DNA of 64,000 nt from Christiangramia sp. OXR-203 (GTDB lineage: Bacteria > Bacteroidota > Bacteroidia > Flavobacteriales > Flavobacteriaceae): contig NZ_CP139698.1 of the NCBI RefSeq assembly GCF_034372165.1, positions 2,604,001-2,668,000 of the forward strand. Reading direction: 5' to 3'. The stretch's first letter is position 1. Every line of letters begins with the position of its first letter. The notes under the pieces were generated by a model. That model worked only from the letters and a program-made list of their open reading frames with translations, had not been told where the DNA came from and ran no database searches. This document shows positions 26,650 through 35,600 of this stretch, in pieces. The translations under genes and the position numbers were made by a program.

Positions 26650-27026
26650 TGACGCTAAAACAAAAAACCAGAAACAATGATAATACCCAGGTACAGGCAT
26701 CTGGAAAATGGCATAGCGGCCTACCGAAAGTTTCCCGTAGATTTTGAAGTGAGGAGATCGTAAAATTTTATGTTGTTTGAGCCGCTACGACGGTTCTTTT
26801 AAAAACATAATCTTTAAAGGCGAGTTCATAAAATTTAAATCCCGAACGATAAAATCAGGGAAACTTTCGTAAGCCTAGACCTTTTTGTTTCTTTTTCCGG
26901 CGATGGGAAAAAGAAAGGTAAAAAATTTAAATTCTACATTATGTCATTTCGAAGGAGCATGGCGACTGAGAAATCTCAACTATTTGACTCACTCAAAAGA
27001 GATTTCTCCCCGCGGTCGAAATGACA
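26650..27026. repeat. Composite palindromic repeat, tandem copy 3 (377 bp)
   Basis: Third tandem unit, sharing the shorter third module of copy 2 and lacking one A and one G in the second-module hairpin. It ends at the TCGAAATGACA arm. Beyond it the sequence is unique apart from a small hairpin with arms CCCTGAA and TTCAGGG at 27050-27069. Confidence 0.9.
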
Positions 27027-27166
27027 AAATCTAAATTTGAACATTGAGACCCTGAAATAAAATTCAGGGTGACGAATGCTCCGCATATAGGCAGCGTCAT
27101 ATTCCCAAGCTTCGGAAGTTTAAGCGCCTCAACAGACAACTGATAACGCACATAAAACCTTTTGCT

Positions 27167-27189
27167 CATACTCCGACAGGCTCAGCATG
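27167..27189. repeat. Solitary palindrome with TCGACAGGCTC-type core
   Basis: A 23-bp palindrome with core CCGACAGGCTC between the near-complementary flanks CATACT and AGCATG. It belongs to the same family as the cluster at 36.1-37.6 kb but has a different paired flank. Confidence 0.6.
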
Positions 27190-27210
27190 GCAAAAAAGGA
27201 ACTATAATTC

Positions 27211-27238
27211 TCAATTATCTATTGTCAATCATCAATTG
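27211..27238. repeat. Heptad tract (TCAATTA class, 4 units)
   Basis: Four phased heptamers of consensus TCAATTG/TCAATTA lie between the repeat array and the ABC-F gene. On the minus strand the class is TGATTGA-like, so it faces the tract at 25748-25859 across the tandem repeat array. Confidence 0.5.
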
Positions 27239-27251
27239 ATAATTTACTTCG

Positions 27252-27259
27252 TACTTTTG
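27252..27259 (+). promoter_or_regulatory. Candidate -7 box for the ABC-F gene
   Basis: TACTTTTG matches TAnnTTTG exactly and lies 36 bp before the chosen ATG. No good -33 TTTG is found at the usual spacing, so only the -7 element is claimed. Confidence 0.45.
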
Positions 27260-27266
27260 ACCCCAG

Positions 27267-27294
27267 AACGGAAAACATACAACCGACAACAATA
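27267..27294 (+). repeat. Heptad tract in the ABC-F leader (4 units)
   Basis: Four phased heptamers beginning AAC (AACGGAA, AACATAC, AACCGAC, AACAATA) end one base before the ATG at 27296. They would form the 5' untranslated leader. Confidence 0.6.
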
Positions 27295-27295
27295 C

Positions 27296-29119
27296 ATGAA
27301 TTATCTCTCAGTAGAAAACATAGCCAAATCCTATGGCGAGCGCCGACTTTTTGAAAATATAAGCTTCGGAATAAATAAGGATCAAAAAGTTGGTTTTGTC
27401 GCTAAGAACGGAACCGGAAAAACCAGTTTACTGAATATTCTGGCAGGAACCGATACTCCTGATGACGGGCAGGTGATCTACCGGAATGATATTCGGGTTG
27501 CTTTCCTTTCCCAGGAACCAGATCTGGATCCTGATCTTACTATTGAACAAAGTATTTTTTCCAGCGAAAATCCAACGCTCAAAATTGTAGAACAATATGA
27601 GAAAGCCATCCAGAATCCGGAAGACGCTGATGCCTTGCAAAAGGCAATGGACGCTATGGAGGCTAATAATGCCTGGGATTTTGAAACGGAATTCAAACAG
27701 ATACTCTTCAAATTAAATCTTGAAGATCTTCATGCGGTAGTGAAAAACCTTTCCGGCGGACAAAAGAAACGTCTGGCTTTAGCCAGAATGTTATTGAAAA
27801 AACCAGATTTTATAATTCTTGATGAACCTACCAACCACCTGGATCTTGATATGATCGAATGGCTGGAAGAATACTTTAAAAAAGAGGATTTTACCATTTT
27901 TATGGTGACTCACGACAGGTATTTCCTGGAGAGAGTTTGCAACGAGATCATTGAACTGGAAGATGGGAAGCTTTACACTTATAAAGGTAATTACTCTTAT
28001 TATCTCGACAAGAAAGAAGAAAGACATCAGCTCGAAGCCACCAATACAGATAAGGCTCAGCAATTATACAAGAAAGAGCTTGACTGGATGCGCCGCCAGC
28101 CGAAAGCTCGTACCACGAAATCTAAGTCTCGAATTGAAGATTTTCACGAGATAAAGCATAGGGCGAGTCAGCGCAGGCAGGATCATAAAGTTCAGCTGGA
28201 ACTAAATATGGAACGCCTGGGAAGTAAGATCGTTGAAATTCATAATATTTCGAAGGAGCTGGGAGGAAAAGAACTGATTAATCACTTCAGTTACACCTTT
28301 CAAAAAGGAGAGCGCCTTGGAATCATTGGAAAAAACGGAACTGGAAAATCTACATTTCTGAATATGCTTACCGGGAATCTTGAGCCGGATAAAGGTAAAA
28401 TCGTGATTGGCGAAACGGTAAAATTCGGTTACTACACTCAGAAAGGTATAAAAATAAAACCCGGACAAAAGGTTATTGAGGTCATTAAAGAATTTGGAGA
28501 TTATATTCCGTTAAAAAAAGGAAGACAAATTTCAGCTGAACAGCTTTTAGAGCGATTTCTTTTCAGCAGAAAGAAACAATACGATTTTGTAGAAAAGTTG
28601 AGCGGTGGAGAAAAGAAGCGGCTTTACCTGTGTACTGTTTTAATTCAGAATCCTAATTTTCTGATTCTCGATGAGCCTACTAACGATCTGGATGTTTTAA
28701 CCCTAAATGTTCTGGAAAACTTTTTGCTGGATTTCCCCGGTTGCATTATTGTGGTTTCTCACGACCGTTATTTTATGGATAAGATCACCGATCACCTGTT
28801 TGTATTTCAGGGAAAAGGAGAAATACAGGATTTCCCCGGTAATTATACAGATTATAGAGAATATGAAGCTTCAAAACCTAAGGTCGAGAAATCTTCTTCA
28901 GAAGATTCTCAGTCTAAAAAAGAGAAAAAGGAATACAGTAAACTGGTAAAAGAGATCGCAAAACTGGAGAAGAAGAAAGAGAAAATTCAGCAAAGCTTCC
29001 TGGAAGAACTTAGCGCTGAAGAGGTTGCTGAAAGATCTAAAGACCTGAAAAAAGTTGAAGACGAGATCGAAACTAAAACCATGCGCTGGTTTGAATTGAT
29101 GGAGAAGTTGGAGGGGTAG
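27296..29119 (+). CDS. ABC-F family ATPase (Uup-like)
   Basis: ABC-F proteins act on the ribosome or on nucleic acid structures rather than in transport. This 607-residue product has two nucleotide-binding domains and no membrane segment. Domain 1 has Walker A FVAKNGTGKTSLL (about 36-48) and LSGGQKKRLALARML. Domain 2 has IIGKNGTGKSTFLNML and LSGGEKKRLYLCTVL. The linker RRQPKARTTKSKSRIEDF (about 264-281) and a C-terminal coiled coil (about 540-605, KLEKKKEKIQQSFLEEL) are as in Uup. The ATG at 27296 (MNYLSVENIAKSYG) matches the family start; an upstream TTG would add 20 unconserved residues. Confidence 0.92.
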   Translation: MNYLSVENIAKSYGERRLFENISFGINKDQKVGFVAKNGTGKTSLLNILAGTDTPDDGQVIYRNDIRVAFLSQEPDLDPDLTIEQSIFSSENPTLKIVEQYEKAIQNPEDADALQKAMDAMEANNAWDFETEFKQILFKLNLEDLHAVVKNLSGGQKKRLALARMLLKKPDFIILDEPTNHLDLDMIEWLEEYFKKEDFTIFMVTHDRYFLERVCNEIIELEDGKLYTYKGNYSYYLDKKEERHQLEATNTDKAQQLYKKELDWMRRQPKARTTKSKSRIEDFHEIKHRASQRRQDHKVQLELNMERLGSKIVEIHNISKELGGKELINHFSYTFQKGERLGIIGKNGTGKSTFLNMLTGNLEPDKGKIVIGETVKFGYYTQKGIKIKPGQKVIEVIKEFGDYIPLKKGRQISAEQLLERFLFSRKKQYDFVEKLSGGEKKRLYLCTVLIQNPNFLILDEPTNDLDVLTLNVLENFLLDFPGCIIVVSHDRYFMDKITDHLFVFQGKGEIQDFPGNYTDYREYEASKPKVEKSSSEDSQSKKEKKEYSKLVKEIAKLEKKKEKIQQSFLEELSAEEVAERSKDLKKVEDEIETKTMRWFELMEKLEG

Positions 29120-29179
29120 GCGTTCTTTCTCCATCAATTGATGAACGTTGGCCAGAACTTTCTTCAGTAGATAATTTCT

Positions 29180-29221
29180 TTATTTGTTGTTTAGTGTTTG
29201 TTGTTTATGGCTCATTGTATC
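29180..29221 (+). repeat. Heptad tract before the second four-helix-bundle gene (6 units)
   Basis: Six phased heptamers of class TTGTTTA lie between the ABC-F stop and the four-helix-bundle gene, ending 41 bp before its ATG. The tract beyond the gene at 29684 carries related units on the opposite strand. Confidence 0.7.
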
Positions 29222-29262
29222 TCGTTTAAAGATTTTAATTAGATTCATGGCAAAATTTGAAG

Positions 29263-29667
29263 ATGGCTAAGATTAATAATTTTGAAGAACTAGAAGTATG
29301 GAAAATGGCAAGGACTATTTGTAAATCTGTGGAAAAACTTCTTAGAGAAACACCCTTAGGAAAAAACTATGCGCTCGCTAATCAAATGGAACGAAGTTCT
29401 GGTTCAATTATGGACAACATAGCAGAAGGTTTCGGGCGAGGTGGAAATGCTGAGTTTCACAATTTTCTAAGCTACTCAAAAGGATCAACTTCAGAATTGA
29501 AATCTCAATTTTATAGATCAATAGACAAGCAATTAATAGATGAATCTAGCTTCAACAAGCTGATAGATCAGTGTAACACTTTGGAAAACAAACTTGGTGC
29601 CTTTATGTACTATTTAAGAAAGTCTGACCTGAAGGGAATCAAGTTCAAAAAATCAGATCATAATTAA
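29263..29667 (+). CDS. Four-helix-bundle protein (S23/IVS-type)
   Basis: This second family member is 134 residues long. It shows INNFEELEVWKMARTICKSV (about 4-23), KNYALANQMERSSGSIMDNI (about 35-54) with the diagnostic NIAEGFGRGGNAEFHNFL, and SKGSTSELKSQFYRSID. The ATG at 29263 is preferred to a TTG two codons earlier. Function is unknown; the family was first described from 23S rRNA intervening sequences. Like the capsule-locus member it is bracketed by heptad tracts and sits between genes of unrelated function. Confidence 0.9.
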   Translation: MAKINNFEELEVWKMARTICKSVEKLLRETPLGKNYALANQMERSSGSIMDNIAEGFGRGGNAEFHNFLSYSKGSTSELKSQFYRSIDKQLIDESSFNKLIDQCNTLENKLGAFMYYLRKSDLKGIKFKKSDHN

Positions 29668-29683
29668 ATATTTTCAAATTCAA

Positions 29684-29745
29684 ACCATAAACTATAGACC
29701 ACGAACGAACATCATCTCTTTCCACTCTCCACTAAGATCTAACTA
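29684..29745 (-). repeat. Heptad tract after the second four-helix-bundle gene
   Basis: Phased heptamers (ACCATAA, ACTATAG, ACCACGA, ACGAACA) run to 29711. After a 1-nt slip, units CTTTCCA, CTCTCCA, CTAAGAT and CTAACTA reach 29745, three bases before the next gene start. The minus strand reads TTTATGG and TTCGTGG, units also found in the plus-strand tracts at 29180 and 25797, so the orientation is inverted. Confidence 0.6.
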
Positions 29746-29747
29746 CC

Positions 29748-30554
29748 TTGTATTTCCAACTCAAATCCTATATAAACTTTCTCCTGAAAAGTCAAAACGA
29801 ACACGGACTCCACTCCCCTTTTGTTTATGAGCTGGTAACCAAGTGTTTTTATGATACATCGGAACATTCGGAATATAAATTGATTAAAGATTACCGCAAT
29901 GATCTTCTTCGGAATAAGGAAATTATTGAAGTAAAAGACTTTGGGGCGGGAAGCAGGGTTTTTAGTTCAAATCAAAGACCGGTGCATGCCATTGCGAAAA
30001 ATGCCGGGATCACCCTATTTAGGGCGAAATTACTATCCAGAATCGTTAATTATTTAAAGATCGAGAATGCTCTGGAACTGGGAACTTCCTTAGGAATAGC
30101 TTCCGCAGCTATTGCAGCAAATAAATCCACAAAACTTACCACTATAGAAGGTTGCAATGAAACTGCAAAAATCGCCCGGCAACAATTTGAAAAATTTGAT
30201 CTCAAAAATATTGACTTAAGAATTGACAAAATCGAAAATGTTCTTTCTGATCTCACTTCTAAACTCCGAACATCAAAAATCGGACAGAAAACTTCAGAGA
30301 AATTCGACCTTATTTATTTCGACGGCAATCACCAAAAACAGGCAACACTGGACTATTTCCGCACATTATTACCTTTTGCGCACAATGATTCTGTCTTTAT
30401 ATTTGATGACATCCACTGGTCTGCTGAAATGCAGGAAGCCTGGAAAGAAATTATCGAACATCCACAGGTTCGGGTTTCGATCGATACTTTTCAATGGGGC
30501 TTTATATTCTTCCGAAGGGAACAGGTGAAGGAGCATTTTACGATTAGGGTGTAA
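29748..30554 (+). CDS. Class I SAM methyltransferase (O-methyltransferase-like)
   Basis: This 268-residue protein carries a Rossmann methyltransferase fold with [19 protein letters not shown] as motif I (about 105-123), [19 protein letters not shown] as motif II (about 127-145), [19 protein letters not shown] as motif IV and [19 protein letters not shown]. The last resembles catechol-type and amino-acid-modifying O-methyltransferases of Bacteroidota. The N-terminus ([20 protein letters not shown]) is a conserved clade feature. The only possible start is TTG, since an in-frame stop lies 13 bp upstream. The substrate is unknown. Confidence 0.8.
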   Translation: MYFQLKSYINFLLKSQNEHGLHSPFVYELVTKCFYDTSEHSEYKLIKDYRNDLLRNKEIIEVKDFGAGSRVFSSNQRPVHAIAKNAGITLFRAKLLSRIVNYLKIENALELGTSLGIASAAIAANKSTKLTTIEGCNETAKIARQQFEKFDLKNIDLRIDKIENVLSDLTSKLRTSKIGQKTSEKFDLIYFDGNHQKQATLDYFRTLLPFAHNDSVFIFDDIHWSAEMQEAWKEIIEHPQVRVSIDTFQWGFIFFRREQVKEHFTIRV

Positions 30555-30597
30555 CAAATTAGTTGAATCGCCGTCAAACAGGCGTAAATTAAAATCC

Positions 30598-31302
30598 ATG
30601 AGTAAAGTAATCGAAATTCGTACGATCACCAGAGATTTTCCATTGGGGCAGGAAGTCGTAAAAGTCCTAAAAGGTATCGATCTGGATATTGAACGAGGTG
30701 AATATGTCGCGATCATGGGACCTTCAGGTTCCGGTAAATCTACTTTAATGAATCTTCTGGGCTGCCTGGATACTCCAACCTCCGGGTCTTATATTCTCAA
30801 TGGAAAAGATGCAAGTCAAATGAGTGATGATGAACTTGCGGAAATTCGGAATAAAGAAATTGGATTCGTTTTCCAGACATTTAATTTACTTCCCAGAACT
30901 ACCGCTTTAGATAACGTAGCTTTACCAATGGTCTATGCCGGAGCGACAAAATCTCAACGTAAAGAACGTGCTGAAGAAGTTCTTCGTAGCGTAGGACTTG
31001 GTGACCGAATGGATCATAAACCCAATCAACTTTCAGGAGGACAGAGACAACGTGTGGCGGTAGGTCGTGCGCTGGTCAATAAACCTTCCATTATCCTGGC
31101 AGATGAGCCAACTGGAAACCTGGATTCAAAAACTTCCGTAGAGATCATGAACCTTTTTGATGATATACATGCTGCAGGAAATACTGTAATCCTGGTTACT
31201 CACGAAGAAGAGATCGCCGAGCATGCACATCGGGTAATCCGCTTAAAAGATGGCAGAATAGAGACCGATGAACGCAAAAAAGTGCATACTCCTACAGTTT
31301 AG
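30598..31302 (+). CDS. ABC transporter ATP-binding protein (LolD/MacB type)
   Basis: This 234-residue ATPase subunit powers a MacB- or FtsX-like membrane partner. It has Walker [20 protein letters not shown] (about 40-58), the family-typical [18 protein letters not shown] (Q-loop), signature [15 protein letters not shown], Walker [16 protein letters not shown] and switch [17 protein letters not shown]. No permease gene is adjacent, so its partner is encoded elsewhere or it serves a shared one. The ATG is clear. Substrate unknown: lipoprotein, peptide or drug. Confidence 0.88.
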   Translation: MSKVIEIRTITRDFPLGQEVVKVLKGIDLDIERGEYVAIMGPSGSGKSTLMNLLGCLDTPTSGSYILNGKDASQMSDDELAEIRNKEIGFVFQTFNLLPRTTALDNVALPMVYAGATKSQRKERAEEVLRSVGLGDRMDHKPNQLSGGQRQRVAVGRALVNKPSIILADEPTGNLDSKTSVEIMNLFDDIHAAGNTVILVTHEEEIAEHAHRVIRLKDGRIETDERKKVHTPTV

Positions 31303-31349
31303 ATCAGATTTTTCAGGTTTTTTGTAAATTAGATTTCTAAACAACTCTT

Positions 31350-31523
31350 ATGATCGACCTTGATAGGGAAACCTGGCTATACCTACTTATTATTGTAGCT
31401 ATTCTCGCATTTTTTATATGGAATTCCAACCGTAGTAAAAAAATCAAAAAAGAACGAAAGAACAGGAATTTCAGAAAACGTTATCTCGAACGTAAAAAGG
31501 AGCACAAATCTGATACTCTTTAA
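31350..31523 (+). CDS. Small single-pass membrane protein (57 aa)
   Basis: An ATG-started ORF of 57 codons, too short for most gene callers. It encodes DRETWLYLLIIVAILAFFIW (one transmembrane helix, about residues 5-24). A strongly basic tail of Lys/Arg follows (SKKIKKERKNRNFRKRYLERKK, given here in two parts: SKKIKKERKN then RNFRKRYLERKK). The positive-inside rule puts the tail in the cytoplasm. It lies 47 bp after the ABC ATPase on the same strand and could be co-transcribed. I do not recognise a family; coding status rests on the start, the TM-plus-basic pattern and the fit to the gap. Confidence 0.6.
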   Translation: MIDLDRETWLYLLIIVAILAFFIWNSNRSKKIKKERKNRNFRKRYLERKKEHKSDTL

Positions 31524-31554
31524 TCTTTCTGAATGTTAAGCTATCCGCTTTATT

Positions 31555-31584
31555 TTTCTTAGCTACTCGAACTTCGTACTTTTA
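31555..31584 (+). promoter_or_regulatory. Candidate promoter of the cobalamin adenosyltransferase gene
   Basis: TTTC (31555-31558), 18 nt, then TACTTTTA (31577-31584): one mismatch in each Bacteroidota promoter box, with ideal spacing, 19 bp before the ATG. Confidence 0.5.
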
Positions 31585-31602
31585 TCCAGATAAAAATTTG
31601 CA

Positions 31603-32175
31603 ATGAAAATATATACCAAGACCGGGGACAAGGGCTCCACTTCTCTATTTGGAGGAACCAGGGTTCCCAAGCATCATATACGTATTGAAAGCTACGGAAC
31701 GGTAGACGAGTTAAATTCACACATAGGTCTTCTAAGAGATCAGCCAGTGAATGATAGTACCAAGCAGTTACTAATAGAAATACAGGACAGGTTATTTACC
31801 ATTGGAGCGGTACTGGCTACAGATCCTGAAAAGGAAAAACTCAAAAATGGAAAGGATCGTTTGAATATTCCTAAAGTATCTGATGTTGATATTGAAAAAC
31901 TGGAACATGCGATCGACGAGATGAATACCGAATTGCCCGAGATGACGCATTTTGTTTTACCTGGCGGACATCAAAGTGTGTCATTCTGTCACATAGCGCG
32001 TTGCGTTTGTAGAAGAGCCGAACGTATTTCTACCGCGTTATATGACATTGAACCATTTCAGGATCAGGTTTTGGTTTATTTGAACCGACTTTCAGACTAC
32101 CTGTTTGTGCTGGCACGGATGTTGTCTCATTCCTTGCAAGCTGAAGAAATTCAATGGATTCCAAAAAAATCCTAA
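31603..32175 (+). CDS. Cob(I)yrinic acid a,c-diamide adenosyltransferase, PduO type
   Basis: PduO-type enzymes transfer the adenosyl group of ATP to cob(I)alamin, making coenzyme B12. The 190-residue product has the N-terminal ATP loop KIYTKTGDKGSTSLFGG (about 2-18), RIESYGTVDELNSHIGLL (about 27-44), FVLPGGHQSVSFCHIARCVC then RRAERI (about 116-143), and YLNRLSDYLFVLAR at the end, all family signatures. It could supply adenosylcobalamin to methylmalonyl-CoA mutase, whose helper GTPase MeaB is encoded 11 kb away at 42979; the link is inferred. Confidence 0.93.
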   Translation: MKIYTKTGDKGSTSLFGGTRVPKHHIRIESYGTVDELNSHIGLLRDQPVNDSTKQLLIEIQDRLFTIGAVLATDPEKEKLKNGKDRLNIPKVSDVDIEKLEHAIDEMNTELPEMTHFVLPGGHQSVSFCHIARCVCRRAERISTALYDIEPFQDQVLVYLNRLSDYLFVLARMLSHSLQAEEIQWIPKKS

Positions 32176-32294
32176 ATCAATTAGATTTTCATCATATTCA
32201 TTGTGAATAATGCAAATAATGATCGAAATCTTTACGTTCTTATCATTATTGAGTAAATAATAGATTTTTTTCTTGGCTATTAGAGCAAAAAAAT

Positions 32295-32302
32295 TATTTT
32301 TG
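32295..32302 (+). promoter_or_regulatory. Candidate -7 box for the DUF2795 gene
   Basis: TATTTTTG matches TAnnTTTG and sits 26 bp before the ATG. The upstream -33 region (CTTG at 19 nt) is weak. Confidence 0.45.
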
Positions 32303-32327
32303 CCAAAATTTAAAACCCGATTAATCA

Positions 32328-32549
32328 ATGTATTGGACTTTAGAATTAGCATCTTATTTAAGTGATGCACCCTGGCCGGCCACCAAAGACGAGTTAATAG
32401 ACTACGCAATTAGAACAGGAGCACCGCTTGAAGTTGTCGAGAATTTACAGGCAATAGAAGACGAAGGTGATTCATATGATTCTATTGAAGAGATCTGGCC
32501 GGATTATCCAACAGATGAAGATTACCTCTGGAATGAGGATGAATATTAA
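32328..32549 (+). CDS. DUF2795 family small protein
   Basis: A 73-residue acidic cytoplasmic protein conserved in Bacteroidota. Visible features are the start MYWTLELASYLSDAPWPATK, then ELIDYAIRTGAPLEVVENLQ (a small helical domain typical of DUF2795). The acidic tail reads EEIWPDYPTDEDYLWNEDEY. The family has no assigned function. It lies just upstream of secA but is separated from it by a terminator-like hairpin and a promoter element, so it is probably transcribed alone. Confidence 0.88.
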   Translation: MYWTLELASYLSDAPWPATKDELIDYAIRTGAPLEVVENLQAIEDEGDSYDSIEEIWPDYPTDEDYLWNEDEY

Positions 32550-32572
32550 AATATAACACGTAGAAATTAGGG

Positions 32573-32602
32573 AAAAGTCTCAATCATGAGGCTTTTTTTT
32601 TG
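32573..32602 (+). terminator. Rho-independent terminator before secA
   Basis: Arms AAAAGTCTCA (32573-32582) and TGAGGCTTTT (32587-32596) pair over 10 bp with one G-U, with a 4-nt loop and an uninterrupted T-run to 32601. It ends the DUF2795 transcript. Confidence 0.75.
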
Positions 32603-32604
32603 CG

Positions 32605-32612
32605 TAAATTTG
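32605..32612 (+). promoter_or_regulatory. Candidate -7 box for secA
   Basis: TAAATTTG matches the Bacteroidota -7 consensus and lies 25 bp before the secA ATG, directly after the terminator T-run. No convincing -33 box is visible at 18-20 nt. Confidence 0.5.
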
Positions 32613-32636
32613 AACCCCTTAAATAAAAAAACCACT

Positions 32637-35600
32637 ATGAGTTTTTTAAATACCGTATTAAAAGCTTTCGTTGGAGATAAATCCAAGAAAGACGTAAAAG
32701 CAATTCAACCCATTGTAGACAAGATCAAGGCACTTGAGTCAAAGTTCGAGGCATTGAGCCTGGATGAATTGCGTGCAAAAACAACTGAATTTAAAACTCA
32801 GATCTCTGATGCTACCAAAGAAGTTAGAGATAAGATAGAAGCGCTAAATAAAGAAGCTGATGAAATTGATGATATCACCCGCAAGGAAGATATCTATGCT
32901 GAAGTCGATGCTCTTAAAGATAAATCCTACGAGCTTTCTGAAGCAGTTCTCAACGATATCCTTCCCGAAGCTTTTGCAGTAGTGAAAGAAACAGCTAAGC
33001 GTTTCTGTAATAATCCGCAATTAAAGGTTCAGGCTTCTGCTTACGATAGAGAACTTTCCGCAGAAAAAGATTACGTAAATCTTGAAGGTGACTACGCCAT
33101 TTGGAATAACTCCTGGGATGCAGCCGGCAAGCCGGTAACCTGGGATATGATTCACTATGACGTTCAGCTTATTGGTGGTGTGGCCATGCACCAGGGAAAA
33201 ATTGCAGAGATGCATACCGGGGAAGGTAAAACCCTTGTAGCTACTTTGCCTGTTTACCTGAATGCACTTACCGGAAACGGAGTGCACCTGGTGACTGTAA
33301 ACGACTATCTGGCGAAACGTGATAGCGCGTGGATGGCTCCTATCTTTCAGTTTCACGGTTTAAGTGTAGACTGTATCGATTATCACCGTCCAAACTCTGC
33401 CGCACGTAGAAAAGCTTATAATGCTGATGTTACCTACGGAACCAACAATGAATTCGGTTTTGATTATCTGAGGGATAATATGTCTCATGCTCCCGATGAT
33501 CTGGTACAGCGCCCGCATAACTATGCGATCGTGGATGAGGTGGATTCAGTATTAATTGATGACGCTCGTACTCCATTGATCATTTCAGGTCCCGTACCTA
33601 AAGGAGATACGCATGAGTTTATGGAATTGAAGCCTGCGATCGCCAATATCGTGGAAGTTCAGCGTAAATATCTAGTAAAAGTACTAGCTGAAGCTAAGAA
33701 ACTGATCAAGGTAGGTGACACCAAAGAAGGTGGTTTCCAACTATTGAGAGTATATCGTGGTCTTCCGAAGAACAAAGCATTGATCAAATTCCTGAGTGAA
33801 GAAGGTGTAAAGCAACTATTGCAGAAAACCGAGAATCACTACATGCAGGATAATAATCGTGAAATGCCGAAGGTTGATGCCGAGCTGTATTTTACGATCG
33901 AGGAAAAAAGCAACCAGATCGATCTTACCGATAAGGGGATTGAGTTTCTTTCCGGAGAAAATGATCCTGACTTTTTTGTGATGCCTGAAATTGGAATGGA
34001 GATCGCAAAAATTGAAAAAGAAGGTCTTTCTGCCGAAGAAGAAGCTGAAAAGAAAGAAGAACTATTCAGAGAATATTCAGTAAAAAGTGAACGTATTCAT
34101 ACGCTTCGCCAGTTATTGAAATCATATACCCTGTTCGAAAAAGATACAGAATATGTAGTGATGGATAACAAGGTGAAGATCGTGGATGAGCAAACCGGTC
34201 GTATCATGGATGGTCGTCGTTATAGTGACGGACTCCACCAGGCGATCGAAGCTAAGGAAAATGTAAAGATCGAAGATGCAACACAGACCTTTGCTACAGT
34301 AACCCTTCAGAATTACTTTAGAATGTACCGTAAACTTTCGGGGATGACTGGTACTGCTGTAACTGAGGCTGGTGAATTCTGGGAGATCTATGAACTTGAT
34401 GTGGTGGAAATTCCAACCAACAGACCTATTGCCAGAAATGATAAAGAAGATTTGGTTTATAAGACCAAACGTGAAAAATATAATGCGGTGATTGATCATG
34501 TGACCGATCTTTCAAATGCGGGCAGACCGGTACTTATTGGTACTACTTCCGTAGAAATTTCGGAATTACTTAGCCGTATGCTGAAACTTCGAAATGTACC
34601 TCACAACGTACTGAACGCGAAACGTCACAAGCAGGAGGCAGATATTGTTGCTGAAGCTGGTAATGCGGGTATCGTAACGATCGCCACCAACATGGCCGGT
34701 CGTGGTACCGATATTAAATTGAGCAAGGAAGTGAAGGAAGCTGGCGGTCTGGCGATTGTTGGTACCGAGCGTCATGATTCAAGACGTGTGGACAGGCAGT
34801 TGCGTGGTCGTGCCGGTAGACAGGGTGACCCGGGTAGTTCACAGTTCTATGTGTCTCTTGAAGATAACCTGATGAGATTATTTGGTTCTGAGAGAATCGC
34901 CAAACTTATGGACCGTATGGGTCTGGAAGAAGGTGAAGTTATTCAGCATTCCATGATATCCAAGTCTATTGAGCGTGCACAGAAGAAAGTAGAGGAAAAT
35001 AACTTCGGAGTTCGTAAGCGTTTGCTGGAGTATGATGATGTAATGAACGCACAGCGTGAGGTGATCTACAAACGTCGTTACCATGCTCTTTTTGGAGACA
35101 GGTTACGTGTGGATCTTGCCAATATGATCTTTGATATTTCTGAAAATATTGCTGAAACCAATAAAGGAGCTGAAGATTTTAAGAACTTTGAATTTGAACT
35201 GATCAGGAATTTCTCAATGAGTTCTCCTGTTTCTGAAGAAGAATTCAAGAAAATGATGCCTCAGAAGCTAGCTGGAGAGGTTTATAAGGCTGCATACTCA
35301 CATTACGATACCAAGATGGCTCATAATGCTGAACGTGCATTCCCGGTCATCAAACAGGTTCATGAAGATGAACGAAATAACTTCGAGCGTATTTCTGTTC
35401 CTTTTACAGATGGCACAAAAACATTAAGCGTGGTTACTAATCTTCAGAAAGCTTATGAAACTGAAGGGAAACAGTTAATAAAAGATTTTGAGAAGAATAT
35501 CACGCTCGCTATCATTGATGAAGCCTGGAAGACTCACTTAAGAAAAATGGATGAGTTAAAGCAAAGTGTTCAGTTAGCTGTACATGAGCAGAAGGATCCG

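Noticed and set aside
25881-27026. Possible insertion sequence
   Set aside because: Terminal inverted repeats exist, but no transposase ORF of any length is present in the units, so only a non-autonomous or structural repeat can be claimed.
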